DNA of 64,000 bases from Bryobacterales bacterium KBS 96 (GTDB lineage: Bacteria > Acidobacteriota > Terriglobia > Bryobacterales > Bryobacteraceae), in contig KB906767.1 of assembly GCA_000381625.1 (NCBI GenBank), positions 5,137,357 through 5,201,356 on the forward strand, read 5' to 3'. Below the pieces are notes generated by a model that worked only from the letters and a program-made list of their open reading frames with translations, was not told the origin of the DNA and searched no databases. The translations under genes were made by a program, and so were the position numbers. Numbering within the stretch: position 1 is the first letter of the stretch; every line of letters starts with the position of its first letter. This document shows, piece after piece, positions 1 through 8,500 of this stretch.

Positions 1-785
1 CTAGCCATGCCCTGATCGAACACAATGTAGCCCGCAACTGCAATCGGCGCGCCCACAGTTACAATGCCGGGATTTGGCCCTGGAGCACTGACGACTCTCT
101 TTTTCAACTGAACGAAGCCTACGATACGCGGACTACGCTGGACGGCGAAGGGTTTGATTCAGACTACAACTCGCGCAACACGGTGTTCCAGTACAACTAC
201 AGTCACGATAATGAAGGCGGGTTCATGCTGATCTGCACACCCGTCGAGCGCAACGTGCAGGAGAACATCGGAAACGAAGGAACCGTCATTCGTTACAACA
301 TCAGCCGCAATGATCATACTCGCGGCTTTAACCTAAGTGGCGCTGAGCACACAAGAGTTGCTCATAACGTTATCTACGTAAGTCCTGAAACAGACATGCA
401 AATGGTTGCCGTCACAAAGTGGAAGGGATGGGCGCGGGATGCCGTATTTCGCGAGAACACGTTTTTCGCGCTGGGCGCCGCGCGATTCGGCCATGAAATC
501 AAACGCAATCACGACGGTACATACGAACTTGCTCCGGGCTTTGGCCCGGCGAAAGATATCGTCTTCGAGGGCAATCGCTATATCGGGAAAATCGTCGATC
601 GGCCCAACGACCCTCGTGCGGTCGCCCAAGCGTTCGCGCCGGAACCGAAGCTAGATTGGGCGGGCCCTCGATTTGATCCGGTTGATCCAAATCGTTTCGA
701 TGCCTTTATGAAGGCGCACAGAAAATGGATGCTGCGACTGTTTGAGAAACAGTTTGGAGCGCCCGTTAAGCTTGGGCGCTGGTAA
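1..785 (+). CDS. Right-handed parallel beta-helix protein, 5' end outside window
   Basis: The reading frame is open from the left edge to the TAA at 783-785, so the N-terminus lies outside the window. The visible ~260 residues show repeated short Asn-rich turns (IEHNVARN, YNYSHDNEGG, IRYNISRND, AHNVIYV, FRENTFF, FEGNRY) spaced about 20-30 residues apart. This is the pattern of a right-handed beta-helix, as in polysaccharide lyases and NosD-like surface proteins. The substrate cannot be told. Neighbouring sulfatases and sugar enzymes fit a role in polysaccharide breakdown outside the cytoplasm (inference). A GTG at 183 is in frame, but the repeats begin well before it, so it is not the real start. 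Confidence 0.7.
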   Translation, partial: SHALIEHNVARNCNRRAHSYNAGIWPWSTDDSLFQLNEAYDTRTTLDGEGFDSDYNSRNTVFQYNYSHDNEGGFMLICTPVERNVQENIGNEGTVIRYNISRNDHTRGFNLSGAEHTRVAHNVIYVSPETDMQMVAVTKWKGWARDAVFRENTFFALGAARFGHEIKRNHDGTYELAPGFGPAKDIVFEGNRYIGKIVDRPNDPRAVAQAFAPEPKLDWAGPRFDPVDPNRFDAFMKAHRKWMLRLFEKQFGAPVKLGRW

Positions 786-1082
786 GTGAGAAGAACGTGC
801 CTGCGTACTGAGTGCGCCCCAACGTATCGAAGGCCAGCACCGGAGCCACTTACAGCGGGGTTATGCGTGGACATGCCCGCGGAGAGCGATATCCACTCTG
901 AAATGTCTGACAGATACAGGGGAGAACACGGCTGCCTAAGAATTGAAAACTACAAAGGCACATCTAGCGTTTGATGAGATCAAGACGATGCACTTAGTCT
1001 TCAATTCGATTCGTGTCATCAACATGGATGAAAGCAACTCTCGAACTGCACAGAATAGACTGCGAATTTGAACATCACTATC
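786..1082. other. Intergenic stretch, no gene seen
   Basis: About 300 bases between the convergent ends of the beta-helix gene and the sugar isomerase-like gene. Only short frames without ribosome binding sites or recognisable protein character are present, and I see no clear hairpin terminator. Confidence 0.4.
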
Positions 1083-1964
1083 CTATTTCACGGCCGACTC
1101 ACTTGCGACAGCGGCGATATCGTTCTTCAAAATCTCAAGATTTCGACGCAGGTCGGCAATCCGATCTCCGGTGGGCGCAGACGTTTCAAGCATGGCAAAA
1201 CCCCTAAATCCAATGTCACGAATGGCCTGAAGCGCACCACGAACGGGAACGGCGCCGGAGTTGAGGTAGCCTTTGTCTTTAATATGAAAGGCGCAAATCC
1301 GGTCGCGCCCAAGCAGGCGAATTTCGTCAGGGACATTGAAGTGTCCGATATTCGTCGAGTTGCCGATGTCATACCAAATCTTTAAGGCTGGTGAGTTGAC
1401 GGCTTGTAAGATGCCGATGTTGTTGTAGGCCGAGATGGTGTTTTCGAATCCAAGCACGACGCCCACATCTTGTGCCATCCGGCACGCTTCTCGCAGCGGA
1501 CCAATCACAGATTTCTGTTCCGATTCTCGTTCGATCGCACATTTGCCGAAGAAGACCAGCATCAGAACGTTCGCGCCTAGCGCCTTTGTGATCGTTAAAC
1601 CCTCGCGGATCCAATGCGAGGCCTGAGCGCTGTTATTCTTCAAGCAATCCTTGTGTAACACGTCCAAGTAGGTGTTTGGCAGTGCGACACGGTATCGCTT
1701 TGAAGCTTCGACGAATTGGCGCTGGAGTTGCGGGTTGGAGAGAAGCAATCCCCCCGAAGGCTGCGGAGTTCCAAGTGTAACCTGCACACCAGCGAGCCCA
1801 AGGCTTGCGGCTGACGCGACGGACTCAGGCTGCGATGCTTGACCGAGTACACCATCCATTACGCCAATGTTCAGACCGCTGAGCGGCCGCCCCGAAAGGC
1901 GGGCGGCGAGACAAGCGGACGCAAATACGCCCAAACTTCGACGTCGAGATATAAGGGAATCCAT
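1083..1964 (-). CDS. Sugar phosphate isomerase/epimerase-like TIM-barrel protein, Tat signal
   Basis: 293 residues. The N-terminus SRRRSLGVFASACLAA looks like a twin-arginine signal. The rest fits the AP-endonuclease-2 / xylose isomerase-like TIM barrel: metal-ligand type motifs appear in order as FEN (Glu), YDIGN (Asp), FHIKDK (His) and MLET (Glu), as in hydroxypyruvate isomerase and inosose-isomerase relatives. It starts at ATG 1964 with a good ribosome binding site (AGGAGAG, about 8 nt upstream). It probably acts on a sugar or sugar acid in the periplasm; the exact substrate is unknown. The next gene, also on the minus strand, ends 258 bp away at 2223. Confidence 0.75.
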   Translation of the reverse strand: MDSLISRRRSLGVFASACLAARLSGRPLSGLNIGVMDGVLGQASQPESVASAASLGLAGVQVTLGTPQPSGGLLLSNPQLQRQFVEASKRYRVALPNTYLDVLHKDCLKNNSAQASHWIREGLTITKALGANVLMLVFFGKCAIERESEQKSVIGPLREACRMAQDVGVVLGFENTISAYNNIGILQAVNSPALKIWYDIGNSTNIGHFNVPDEIRLLGRDRICAFHIKDKGYLNSGAVPVRGALQAIRDIGFRGFAMLETSAPTGDRIADLRRNLEILKNDIAAVASESAVK

Positions 1965-2162
1965 GATCCAAGCTCTCCTATCGTGTTCAAGTCCGTTTGC
2001 GAATGGACCGGTGCTGCATGTTAGCGTACAAAAGGCGCCGGATCGATGATAGCGAATTTCTCGGTAGCCTGTTGGAAAAGTGTTTAGTGACTCCCGGCGT
2101 TACAGAATGGCGCAAGAATACTCAGCTAATGTATATTTTAAAAACTTCTGCGTGCCTTGCGG

Positions 2163-2201
2163 CTCAGATCGCGGTTCACGACGACCCGCGGTCGATCTGA
2201 G
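2163..2201 (-). terminator. Possible hairpin terminator after the amidohydrolase gene
   Basis: CTCAGATCG at 2163-2171 is perfectly complementary to CGATCTGAG at 2193-2201, giving a 9-bp stem with a 21-nt loop. It sits just beyond the stop of the minus-strand amidohydrolase. On that strand an A/T-rich stretch with a run of Ts follows about 15 nt later. The loop is long and the T run is not adjacent, so this is tentative. Confidence 0.3.
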
Positions 2202-2222
2202 AAAGCCGGTCGCGCCTAGCCG

Positions 2223-3122
2223 TTACCATTTGTAAGCCAGCTTTGAATTTCTCCAAAAGAACTTATCCATGACAGTTTGCCCCTTAGCGGCAAAATATTG
2301 GTGAACCACTTCAAACACATCCTCATAAGGCGCAATCGTCGTACTCACTGGCCAGTTACTTCCGTAAACGAGACGATCCGCGCCGAAGATGTTCCATAGT
2401 TCGTCGAGAGAGGGGCGATAGAAATTCAAATCCTTGGGAACGACGTTGCCGGAGCGACGGAGAACGTTTGACACTTTGATGTAGACCTGAGGACGCTGTC
2501 CCAGTTCGTGGAGAGCGTGTTTATACACAAGGCGATCCGCGGGATTGGGCGGCGGGTCAAACGGGAGGTGCTCTATCACTATCCGCAAATCCGGCACTAT
2601 GTCGCTAATGCGGACGGCTTGGGCGAGAATGAGCGGGCCGCCAAGAATGTCCAGTTCGAGATCCGCCTGTGAGAGCAGCTTTAGGTCTTCAACATAAGGA
2701 GTCTCAGACAAATGTGGCCCAAATTCGGCAATGCGAATTCCGCGGAATCGACGGTTTTTGTGAAATCGTGCAAGTTGCTTGGAGAATCCGGGCGTTCCGG
2801 GCGCCAGATGGCCGATTGTTCCCACGATGATCGGTTCCTTGGCGGCAAGGTCGAGCACCCACTGGTTATCTTCCACAAGGGGACTGGCTTCGACTGCGAT
2901 TGTTCCGGTGATCCCCAAACGCGCTGTGAGGCGTTTGAACTCTGCCGGAAACACAGGCCGGTAGAGCATTTTTTCGCCTTTAGAAGGCCAGGGGACGCCC
3001 TGCGGGCGAGTGGGATCGTAGAAATGCGTATGAGTGTCGATGATGCGATTTGGAGCAGCGAATAAAGCGCGAGAAACCGCGAGAGCCCCGCCGCCAATGA
3101 GAAGACTACGTCGTGAGATCAT
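2223..3122 (-). CDS. Amidohydrolase family (COG3618-like) metal-dependent hydrolase, Tat signal
   Basis: 299 residues. Twin-arginine type N-terminus (ISRRSLLIGGGALAVSRALFA) followed directly by the HTHFYDP metal-binding His-x-His of the amidohydrolase-2 superfamily. The later GSNWPVS segment carries the conserved region near the catalytic Asp. Relatives include L-fucono-lactonase and 2-pyrone-4,6-dicarboxylate lactonase. A periplasmic lactone or sugar-acid hydrolase is likely, but the substrate is not visible. It starts at ATG 3122; no strong ribosome binding site is seen. The neighbouring plus-strand sulfatase gene starts 209 bp away, so the two probably have separate, divergent promoters. 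Confidence 0.75.
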   Translation of the reverse strand: MISRRSLLIGGGALAVSRALFAAPNRIIDTHTHFYDPTRPQGVPWPSKGEKMLYRPVFPAEFKRLTARLGITGTIAVEASPLVEDNQWVLDLAAKEPIIVGTIGHLAPGTPGFSKQLARFHKNRRFRGIRIAEFGPHLSETPYVEDLKLLSQADLELDILGGPLILAQAVRISDIVPDLRIVIEHLPFDPPPNPADRLVYKHALHELGQRPQVYIKVSNVLRRSGNVVPKDLNFYRPSLDELWNIFGADRLVYGSNWPVSTTIAPYEDVFEVVHQYFAAKGQTVMDKFFWRNSKLAYKW

Positions 3123-3331
3123 GGCGAACTGTTGTGATGTTAGGCATCTCCCATCTTCCTTTATCGAGATCCTTCAGCCGCGGTAATGAAACTTCTCTTT
3201 CGAGGAGTCAATGCAATCGTACTTTCAAATGTGGAATAAACCAGCCGCAACCGGAAGGATGAGTTTATGGTATCTAGAAATAGATTGATTCATAAACGTT
3301 TGAGAACGGGGCAATCGTTGCAGGCGATCGC

Positions 3332-4705
3332 ATGACGAGGCGCAGTTTTCTGGCTTCCAGCAGCGCCGTCATGGGGCCGCGGTTAATCGGCGCCACAAAG
3401 ACGACACCGAACGTCGTCGTGATTCTGTGCGACGATCTCGGCTACGGCGATCTCGAATGCTATGGCTCAAGTATCCATACGCCGAACCTCGACCGGATGG
3501 CAGCGGAGGGAATCCGCTTCACCAATTTCAACTCCGCGGATCCGGTCTGCTCGCCCTCGCGGGCCGCATTGTTGACCGGACGATATCCTACCCGCGTCGG
3601 CGTACCACGGGTCTTGTTCCCGCAAGATAAGGGCGGTCTTAACCTTGACGAAATAACCATGGCCGACCTGCTGAAATCACGCGGCTACAGGACCATGTGT
3701 ATTGGAAAGTGGCACTTGGGACGACCGACACCCTATTTGCCGACCAGCCGCGGTTTCGATGAGTATTTCGGCATTCCATACAGCAACGACATGACTCCGC
3801 GTGTGCTGATGCATAACACCGATGTAATCGAGAATCCGGCGAATCTCGAAACTGTTACACAACGCTACACCGAGCAGGCTGTTCAGTTCATTCGCTCAGC
3901 AAAAAAGTCGTCGTTTTTCCTTTACATGCCACATACTTTTCCGCACATCCCGCTGGCGGCCTCGCCGCGATTCCGCGGGAAATCCGCCGAAGGTCTATAT
4001 GGCGACACAGTGGAAGAAATCGATTGGAGCGTCGGCGAAGTGCTCCGCGCACTACGTGAAAACGGCGTGGAACAAGAAACATTAGTGCTCTTCACAAGCG
4101 ACAACGGACCTTGGTATCAAGGCAGTCCCGGAAAACTTCGGGGGCGGAAGGACACCACCTATGAAGGCGGTGTTCGCGAGCCGTTTATCGCGCGCTGGCC
4201 CGGTCGAATTCCTAAGGGCAAAATCGCCGATGGCCTTGCCTCGATGATGGACATCTTCCCCACTGTGGCCCGGCTCTGCGGGGCGCCGCTTCCCCACAAA
4301 CCGCTTGACGGCATCGATATCTGGCCCCTTCTTACCGCCGAAAAGACCTCCATCGAACGGCCTCCCCTACTTTATTTCAATAACTGGGATCTTCAATGCG
4401 CGCGATCGAAGGACTGGAAACTGCATGTTGCGCGGCACAACACCGCGGCATACGTTCCGGGTCCGAAGGGAGGCATTCACAACTACGTGTTGCCGCATCC
4501 GGAACTGTATAATTTGCGCGCCGACCCGGACGAGAGCTATGATGCCGCTCCGGAGAATCCACAAATCTTAAGGGAGATACAGTCGCAGATCGAAACAATG
4601 ATCAAGACATTTCCCAACGAGGTGCAGCAAGCGTATGCCGAGACGCTAAGTCGCAAAGCGAATCCTGATACGGCAATCGGCGCATACCCTAGACCAGCTC
4701 AGTAG
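3332..4705 (+). CDS. Sulfatase (arylsulfatase A type), Tat signal
   Basis: 457 residues. Short N-terminus MTRRSFLASSSAV is Tat-like. Metal site CDDLGYGD lies near residues 33-40. Cys73 in the CSPSR signature is the residue that must be converted to formylglycine. SDNGPW near residue 256 completes the active site. Full length for the family. It probably removes sulfate esters from carbohydrates; the specific substrate is unknown. The start at 3332 has only a weak ribosome binding site (AGGCGAT). The maturation enzyme (FGE or anSME) is not in this window. Confidence 0.88.
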   Translation: MTRRSFLASSSAVMGPRLIGATKTTPNVVVILCDDLGYGDLECYGSSIHTPNLDRMAAEGIRFTNFNSADPVCSPSRAALLTGRYPTRVGVPRVLFPQDKGGLNLDEITMADLLKSRGYRTMCIGKWHLGRPTPYLPTSRGFDEYFGIPYSNDMTPRVLMHNTDVIENPANLETVTQRYTEQAVQFIRSAKKSSFFLYMPHTFPHIPLAASPRFRGKSAEGLYGDTVEEIDWSVGEVLRALRENGVEQETLVLFTSDNGPWYQGSPGKLRGRKDTTYEGGVREPFIARWPGRIPKGKIADGLASMMDIFPTVARLCGAPLPHKPLDGIDIWPLLTAEKTSIERPPLLYFNNWDLQCARSKDWKLHVARHNTAAYVPGPKGGIHNYVLPHPELYNLRADPDESYDAAPENPQILREIQSQIETMIKTFPNEVQQAYAETLSRKANPDTAIGAYPRPAQ

Positions 4706-4743
4706 CAAAGGCATTCGCGTTTCTATGCTGGCGTCTTGTAGCC

Positions 4744-5130
4744 CTAAACGTTCGAATGCAATTCGCGCGATAAGCGATCCGGAGGCAAGCCAGCCAGTTC
4801 CACTACCGGGCGGACTTCGACCGTACCCGCCCGCGCTCCCGGAATCCTGGCCGCTATGCCGAGTGCCTCATCGAGATCCTTCGCGTCTATCAGGAAGTAA
4901 CCGCCTAACTGCTCGCGTGTCTCTGCAAACGGACCGTCGGTTACAAGCCGCTTGCCATCGCGCATCCGGACGCTCGTCGCCGTTGAGGTCGGATGTAATG
5001 GAGCGGCGGCAAGATACTGCCCGCTTGCTTCAAGATCCCGCGTGAGCTTCGCGGATTCCGCATAACACTGTTCCCGTTCGGTCTCATTCAAGGCTCGCTC
5101 ATCGAGGTAAATCAGCAACATGTATCTCAT
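4744..5130 (-). CDS. YCII / DGPF-domain protein
   Basis: 128 residues starting MRYMLLIYLDE, with the VTDGPFAETREQLGGYFLI stretch that defines DGPF (PhnB/YCII-like) proteins. ATG 5130 was chosen because AGGAG lies at the right distance and homology begins there; a longer in-frame start at 5262 would overlap the upstream gene. It is the last gene of a minus-strand series DUF899, DinB-like, DGPF. Proteins of this family accompany ECF42 sigma factors; their biochemical role is not known. A second DGPF protein is encoded at 7978-8406. Confidence 0.82.
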   Translation of the reverse strand: MRYMLLIYLDERALNETEREQCYAESAKLTRDLEASGQYLAAAPLHPTSTATSVRMRDGKRLVTDGPFAETREQLGGYFLIDAKDLDEALGIAARIPGARAGTVEVRPVVELAGLPPDRLSRELHSNV

Positions 5131-5203
5131 GCGTGTAACTCCTGAACTAAGTTTAACGGCCCCTGGTTTCCAAATTCTGTCCATCTTTCCGGGGGATCGG
5201 AAA

Positions 5204-5734
5204 TTAGGCGATTGCTCCCTCTTTTCCAACGATTCTCCGTAGTAGGCCCGTCTGGCCGGCATGGTAAGCCTGATGGAAAAAGATCAGAGTCAGAAGCGAT
5301 CGGACGGTCTCCTTCGGATCGTTGTTTGGCGAAAACGGAGCCGGAGCGTCCAGAGTCTCCGCAGTAAGACTCAAAAGCCCAGCATCGATCCGTTCAGCAG
5401 TCTCGTCCCACGCGTTCATAAGTTCTGAAAGTTCCCTGGCCTCGGCAGCATCCGTAATTGGAGAACTGCCCCGGTCATAGCGCTGTAGCGCGCTTGCCTC
5501 GATGACCGGTTTCTGTCCAAGCAGTGGGAGTGCGTGCCCGTAGACACACAGCAGATGGCCGATCACCCAGTTCAGGCAGTTTCCCGCGGGGCGAGGCTGA
5601 ATCAGGCTTTCGGCCTGCGTCAAATCGGCGCTATTGAGCTGGACAACTTTGTGAACGACGTGAGCGCTACGCCGAAACATTTCGATTTCGCCAGCTTTAC
5701 TCTCGGAAGTTTTTACGGATGAAATTGTGCTCAT
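5204..5734 (-). CDS. DinB-like four-helix-bundle protein
   Basis: 176 residues. NWVIGHL in the first half and HQAYHAGQTG near the end supply the three His metal-ligand pattern of the DinB/YfiT superfamily, often linked to thiol-dependent transfer or stress functions. ATG 5734 was chosen for its GAGGAG ribosome binding site; upstream in-frame codons lie inside the DUF899 gene. It begins 10 bp after the DUF899 stop and ends 73 bp before the DGPF start, so the three are probably co-transcribed. Reaction unknown. Confidence 0.72.
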   Translation of the reverse strand: MSTISSVKTSESKAGEIEMFRRSAHVVHKVVQLNSADLTQAESLIQPRPAGNCLNWVIGHLLCVYGHALPLLGQKPVIEASALQRYDRGSSPITDAAEARELSELMNAWDETAERIDAGLLSLTAETLDAPAPFSPNNDPKETVRSLLTLIFFHQAYHAGQTGLLRRIVGKEGAIA

Positions 5735-5744
5735 GATTTGCTCC

Positions 5745-6554
5745 TCACGCGGTTTGTTCCTCGGCTGAATGACAACACGATACTGAACTCTTTGGCGCCA
5801 CATACCCTCCCGTCGCATCGACGAAACCTCCATCGCCGTATCTATCGTGGTGTCGCACCCAGTCCGCCAGGTTGTGATTGGGGCCGGTCTCGTTGCGGCC
5901 ATTCGGCGTCAGATCAAGATACATGTACGTGCCAAGCACCTCCTCGTTTCCCCGGGCATAACTCGAATAGGTATGAAATATATCGCCGTTCGCATCCTTG
6001 TAGAAGACGCTAATGCCGGAAAGTTCCTCGATTGAGGCATCGGTCATTCTGTAGTTATAGAAAACTTTGCCGTTCGCCAAATCATCTTCGGTGAACGATA
6101 CGTGATAGTCGAAATTGAAGTCGCTGCCCAATGACGAGACCCAATTGAAGCGCCATCCCATACGCTTTTTGTACGCTTCGAGCAGCGGTAACGGCGCGCG
6201 CGACATCACAATGAAGGTCACGTCGTGATGCGGGAGGTGCATATTCACCCCGTCGATATGATCGGCCAGAAACGAACATCCAACGCAGCCATCATCCAGT
6301 TCCCGCCTCCACATGAAATGGTAGAGGATCAGCTGGCTACGCCCGTCGAAAAGATCGGAGAGGCTCTTGCTTCCGTCCGTTGTGGCAAAAATATACTCCT
6401 TCTCAACCCTGACCCACGGCAGGTCCCGCCGCTGGGCACTCAATGCGTCGCGTGCGCGGGTAAGCTCCTTTTCTTTCGCCAGCAGCTCTTTGCGGGCCAC
6501 CAGCCACTCATCTCTCGATACCACTTTCGGGTCGTCTACATTACTGTTCGCCAT
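5745..6554 (-). CDS. DUF899 family, thioredoxin-fold protein
   Basis: 269 residues. Starts MANSNVDDPKVVSRDEWLVA after a GGAGAG ribosome binding site. The N-terminal half carries the DUF899 pattern ELLAKEKELTRARD, then YHFMWR and DDGCVGCSFLADH with a CxxC. It ends in a Cys-Cys-His tail. DUF899 proteins are predicted thioredoxin-like or dithiol-type proteins. First gene of the three-gene minus-strand unit. An ECF42-type promoter-like site lies 20-47 bp upstream of its start (see 6574-6601). Confidence 0.8.
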   Translation of the reverse strand: MANSNVDDPKVVSRDEWLVARKELLAKEKELTRARDALSAQRRDLPWVRVEKEYIFATTDGSKSLSDLFDGRSQLILYHFMWRRELDDGCVGCSFLADHIDGVNMHLPHHDVTFIVMSRAPLPLLEAYKKRMGWRFNWVSSLGSDFNFDYHVSFTEDDLANGKVFYNYRMTDASIEELSGISVFYKDANGDIFHTYSSYARGNEEVLGTYMYLDLTPNGRNETGPNHNLADWVRHHDRYGDGGFVDATGGYVAPKSSVSCCHSAEEQTA

Positions 6555-6573
6555 CGTGAACTCTCCATAAGTA

Positions 6574-6601
6574 GATCGAACGGCCGATGCCCGGATCGAC
6601 A
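6574..6601 (-). promoter_or_regulatory. ECF42-type promoter-like site for the DUF899 unit
   Basis: Read on the minus strand: TGTCGA (6601-6596), 17 nt, then CGATC (6578-6574). The same layout, GTCGAT-N12-CGTTCGAT, recurs on the plus strand before the DGPF gene at 7978. It matches the promoter described for ECF42 sigma factors (TGTCGA at -35 and CGA/TC at -10, from Streptomyces work). The predicted transcript start near 6568 would leave a leader of about 14 nt carrying the ribosome binding site. Confidence 0.55.
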
Positions 6602-6604
6602 CTC

Positions 6605-7876
6605 ATGACGGAAAATTTATATAAGCCTATGAACCGGGAATCTGACCAAGCTGTCGAGGAAGTCTATCGCTCCGATTGGGGCCGGATTCTAGCCACTTTA
6701 ATTCGGCTCTTCAATGACTTTGAGCTGGCCGAGGAGGCCGCGCAGGAAGCATTTGCGGCGGCAGTCGATCAATGGCGCACCACGGGTATACCGGAAGCGC
6801 CACGCGCATGGATTATCCAGACGGCCCGGCATAAGGTCATCGACCGGCTGCGGCGGCAAGCACGCTTCAGCGAAGCCGTCCAGTCCATAGCGGCGTCCGG
6901 GTTGAACCAGAGCGTTGAAGAGCCAGACTATGATAGCGCCGGTATCCCCGACGACCGGCTGCAGTTGATTTTCACCTGTTGCCATCCGGCGCTTGGGCTC
7001 GAAGCGCAGGTTGCGCTGACTCTTCGAACCCTCGGCGGTCTCGAAACCGATGAAATCGCTCGTGCTTTTCTTGTTTCGCCTACGACGATGGCGCAGCGGC
7101 TCGTTCGCGCGCAGCGCAAAATTCGCGATGCGCACATTCCATATCGAGTGCCCGGTGTGAACGAAATGCCTGAGCGTCTTGACGCGGTGCTGACGGTGAT
7201 TTATCTCGTCTTTAACGAAGGCTATGCGACCACTCGGGGCGAACGGCTCGTCAGGACCGATCTTTGCGCCGAGGCAATCCGCCTGGGGCGCCTGGTAAGG
7301 ACGCTCATGCCCCAGCCTCCGGCGGAAGCGGCCGCGTTACTAGCACTCATGCTTCTTCACGATGCGCGGCGCCATGCCCGTCTCGATGAAAACGGCGATC
7401 TCGTCACTCTCGAGGATCAGGATCGCAGCCGCTGGGACCGCGCGCAGATCGAGGAAGCATTGCCTCTGGTGGAGGAATCGCTTCGCGACGGACCGGGTCG
7501 TTACGCCATTCAGGCGGCCATTGCCGCCCTGCATTGTCACGCGGCATCGGCCGAAGACACGGATTGGCCCCAAATTCTCGGGCTCTATGACCTTCTTGAG
7601 CGCCTGCAACCCTCTCCCATCGTGTCGCTGAACCGGGCGGTGGCGGTCGCCATGGTGCACGGCTCCAGGCCGGCGCTCGCGCTCATCGATGCGCTCGCCG
7701 GCGACCTCGACGGCTATCATCTCCTCCATTCCGCGCGAGCCGATTTGCTGCGCCGGATCGGCTCCTCCGAGGAGGCTGCAAAGAGCTACGAACGAGCGCT
7801 GGTGCTAGTCACTAACGACAGCGAACGGCGCTTTTTGGAACGCCGATTGCGCGAAGTTCAGCCCGAAACGGCATGA
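6605..7876 (+). CDS. ECF42-type RNA polymerase sigma factor with C-terminal helical extension
   Basis: 423 residues, more than twice the length of a minimal ECF sigma. Sigma-2 region lies in the first ~100 residues (VEEVYRSDWGRILATLIRL, then APRAWIIQTARHKVIDRLRR). Sigma-4 follows (LTLRTLGGLETDEIARAFL). A long C-terminal TPR/SnoaL-replacing helical part (YLVFNEGY, LLHDARRHAR, SLNRAVAVAM) is diagnostic of ECF42, which lacks a classical anti-sigma factor. Start is uncertain: 6587, 6605 and 6629 are in frame and none has a strong ribosome binding site. DGPF genes sit on both sides, the usual ECF42 context. Confidence 0.85.
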   Translation: MTENLYKPMNRESDQAVEEVYRSDWGRILATLIRLFNDFELAEEAAQEAFAAAVDQWRTTGIPEAPRAWIIQTARHKVIDRLRRQARFSEAVQSIAASGLNQSVEEPDYDSAGIPDDRLQLIFTCCHPALGLEAQVALTLRTLGGLETDEIARAFLVSPTTMAQRLVRAQRKIRDAHIPYRVPGVNEMPERLDAVLTVIYLVFNEGYATTRGERLVRTDLCAEAIRLGRLVRTLMPQPPAEAAALLALMLLHDARRHARLDENGDLVTLEDQDRSRWDRAQIEEALPLVEESLRDGPGRYAIQAAIAALHCHAASAEDTDWPQILGLYDLLERLQPSPIVSLNRAVAVAMVHGSRPALALIDALAGDLDGYHLLHSARADLLRRIGSSEEAAKSYERALVLVTNDSERRFLERRLREVQPETA

Positions 7877-7928
7877 TCGGGCGGCGGCAAGCCGGCCAAT
7901 GCCGTCCCCGCTTTTTCATGTCGAATGC

Positions 7929-7955
7929 GTCGATTTTTCTCTCGCTCGTTCGATA
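7929..7955 (+). promoter_or_regulatory. ECF42-type promoter-like site before the DGPF gene
   Basis: CGTCGA (7928-7933), 17 nt, CGATA (7951-7955). Within it GTCGAT-N12-CGTTCGAT is identical in layout to the site before DUF899 on the other strand. The expected start of transcription is near 7962, 16 nt before the ATG at 7978. A TGTCGA also occurs at 7919-7924, but its spacing to the -10 is too long. Confidence 0.55.
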
Positions 7956-7977
7956 TACCCCTGAAGGAGAAGTGATC

Positions 7978-8406
7978 ATGAGATTCATGATGATTGTGAA
8001 GGCCAGTAAGGATTCGGAAGCGGGCGTTATGCCGAGCGAAGAGATTCTTTCCGCGATGGGCAAATACAACGAGCAACTGATGAAGGCCGGCGTGCTGCTC
8101 GACCTCGCCGGCCTCCAATCCAGTTCCAAAGGCGCGCGCATCAAGTTTTCCGGAGGCAAGCGCACCGTTATTGATGGCCCCTTCGCCGAGACTAAGGAAC
8201 TGATCGCCGGATACTGGATCATTCAGGTGAACTCCAGGGAAGAGGCGATCGAATGGGCTAAACGGGTTCCCGCTCCGCATGGCGAGGGTCAGGAAGGTGA
8301 AATCGAGATCCGCCAGTTTTTCGAGCTGGACGACTTTGCTCCCAGCGACGCGGTGGACCGCGCGCGCGAACTCGGCAAGGAGATGGAGAAGAGAAAGAAG
8401 AAGTAA
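7978..8406 (+). CDS. YCII / DGPF-domain protein
   Basis: 142 residues, MRFMMIVKASKDSEAG at the N-terminus and TVIDGPFAETKELIAGYWI in the middle, the DGPF signature; a very basic KRKKK tail ends it. ATG 7978 has a GAAGGAGAAG ribosome binding site; frames further upstream run over the promoter-like element. It follows the ECF42 sigma gene by 101 bp. By analogy with ECF42 systems it is a likely regulon member; the molecular function is unknown. Confidence 0.85.
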   Translation: MRFMMIVKASKDSEAGVMPSEEILSAMGKYNEQLMKAGVLLDLAGLQSSSKGARIKFSGGKRTVIDGPFAETKELIAGYWIIQVNSREEAIEWAKRVPAPHGEGQEGEIEIRQFFELDDFAPSDAVDRARELGKEMEKRKKK

Positions 8407-8500
8407 CATTGCCCGGGCACAAATAGCAATCGCTTCATTTGTTTTCGGTCTCGATAGCACGCGCCGGCGCGCGGCCATGACATATCTTGAAAGAAGAACG

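Noticed and set aside
786-974. Small frame directly after the beta-helix gene
   Set aside because: No ribosome binding site or family; composition not gene-like.
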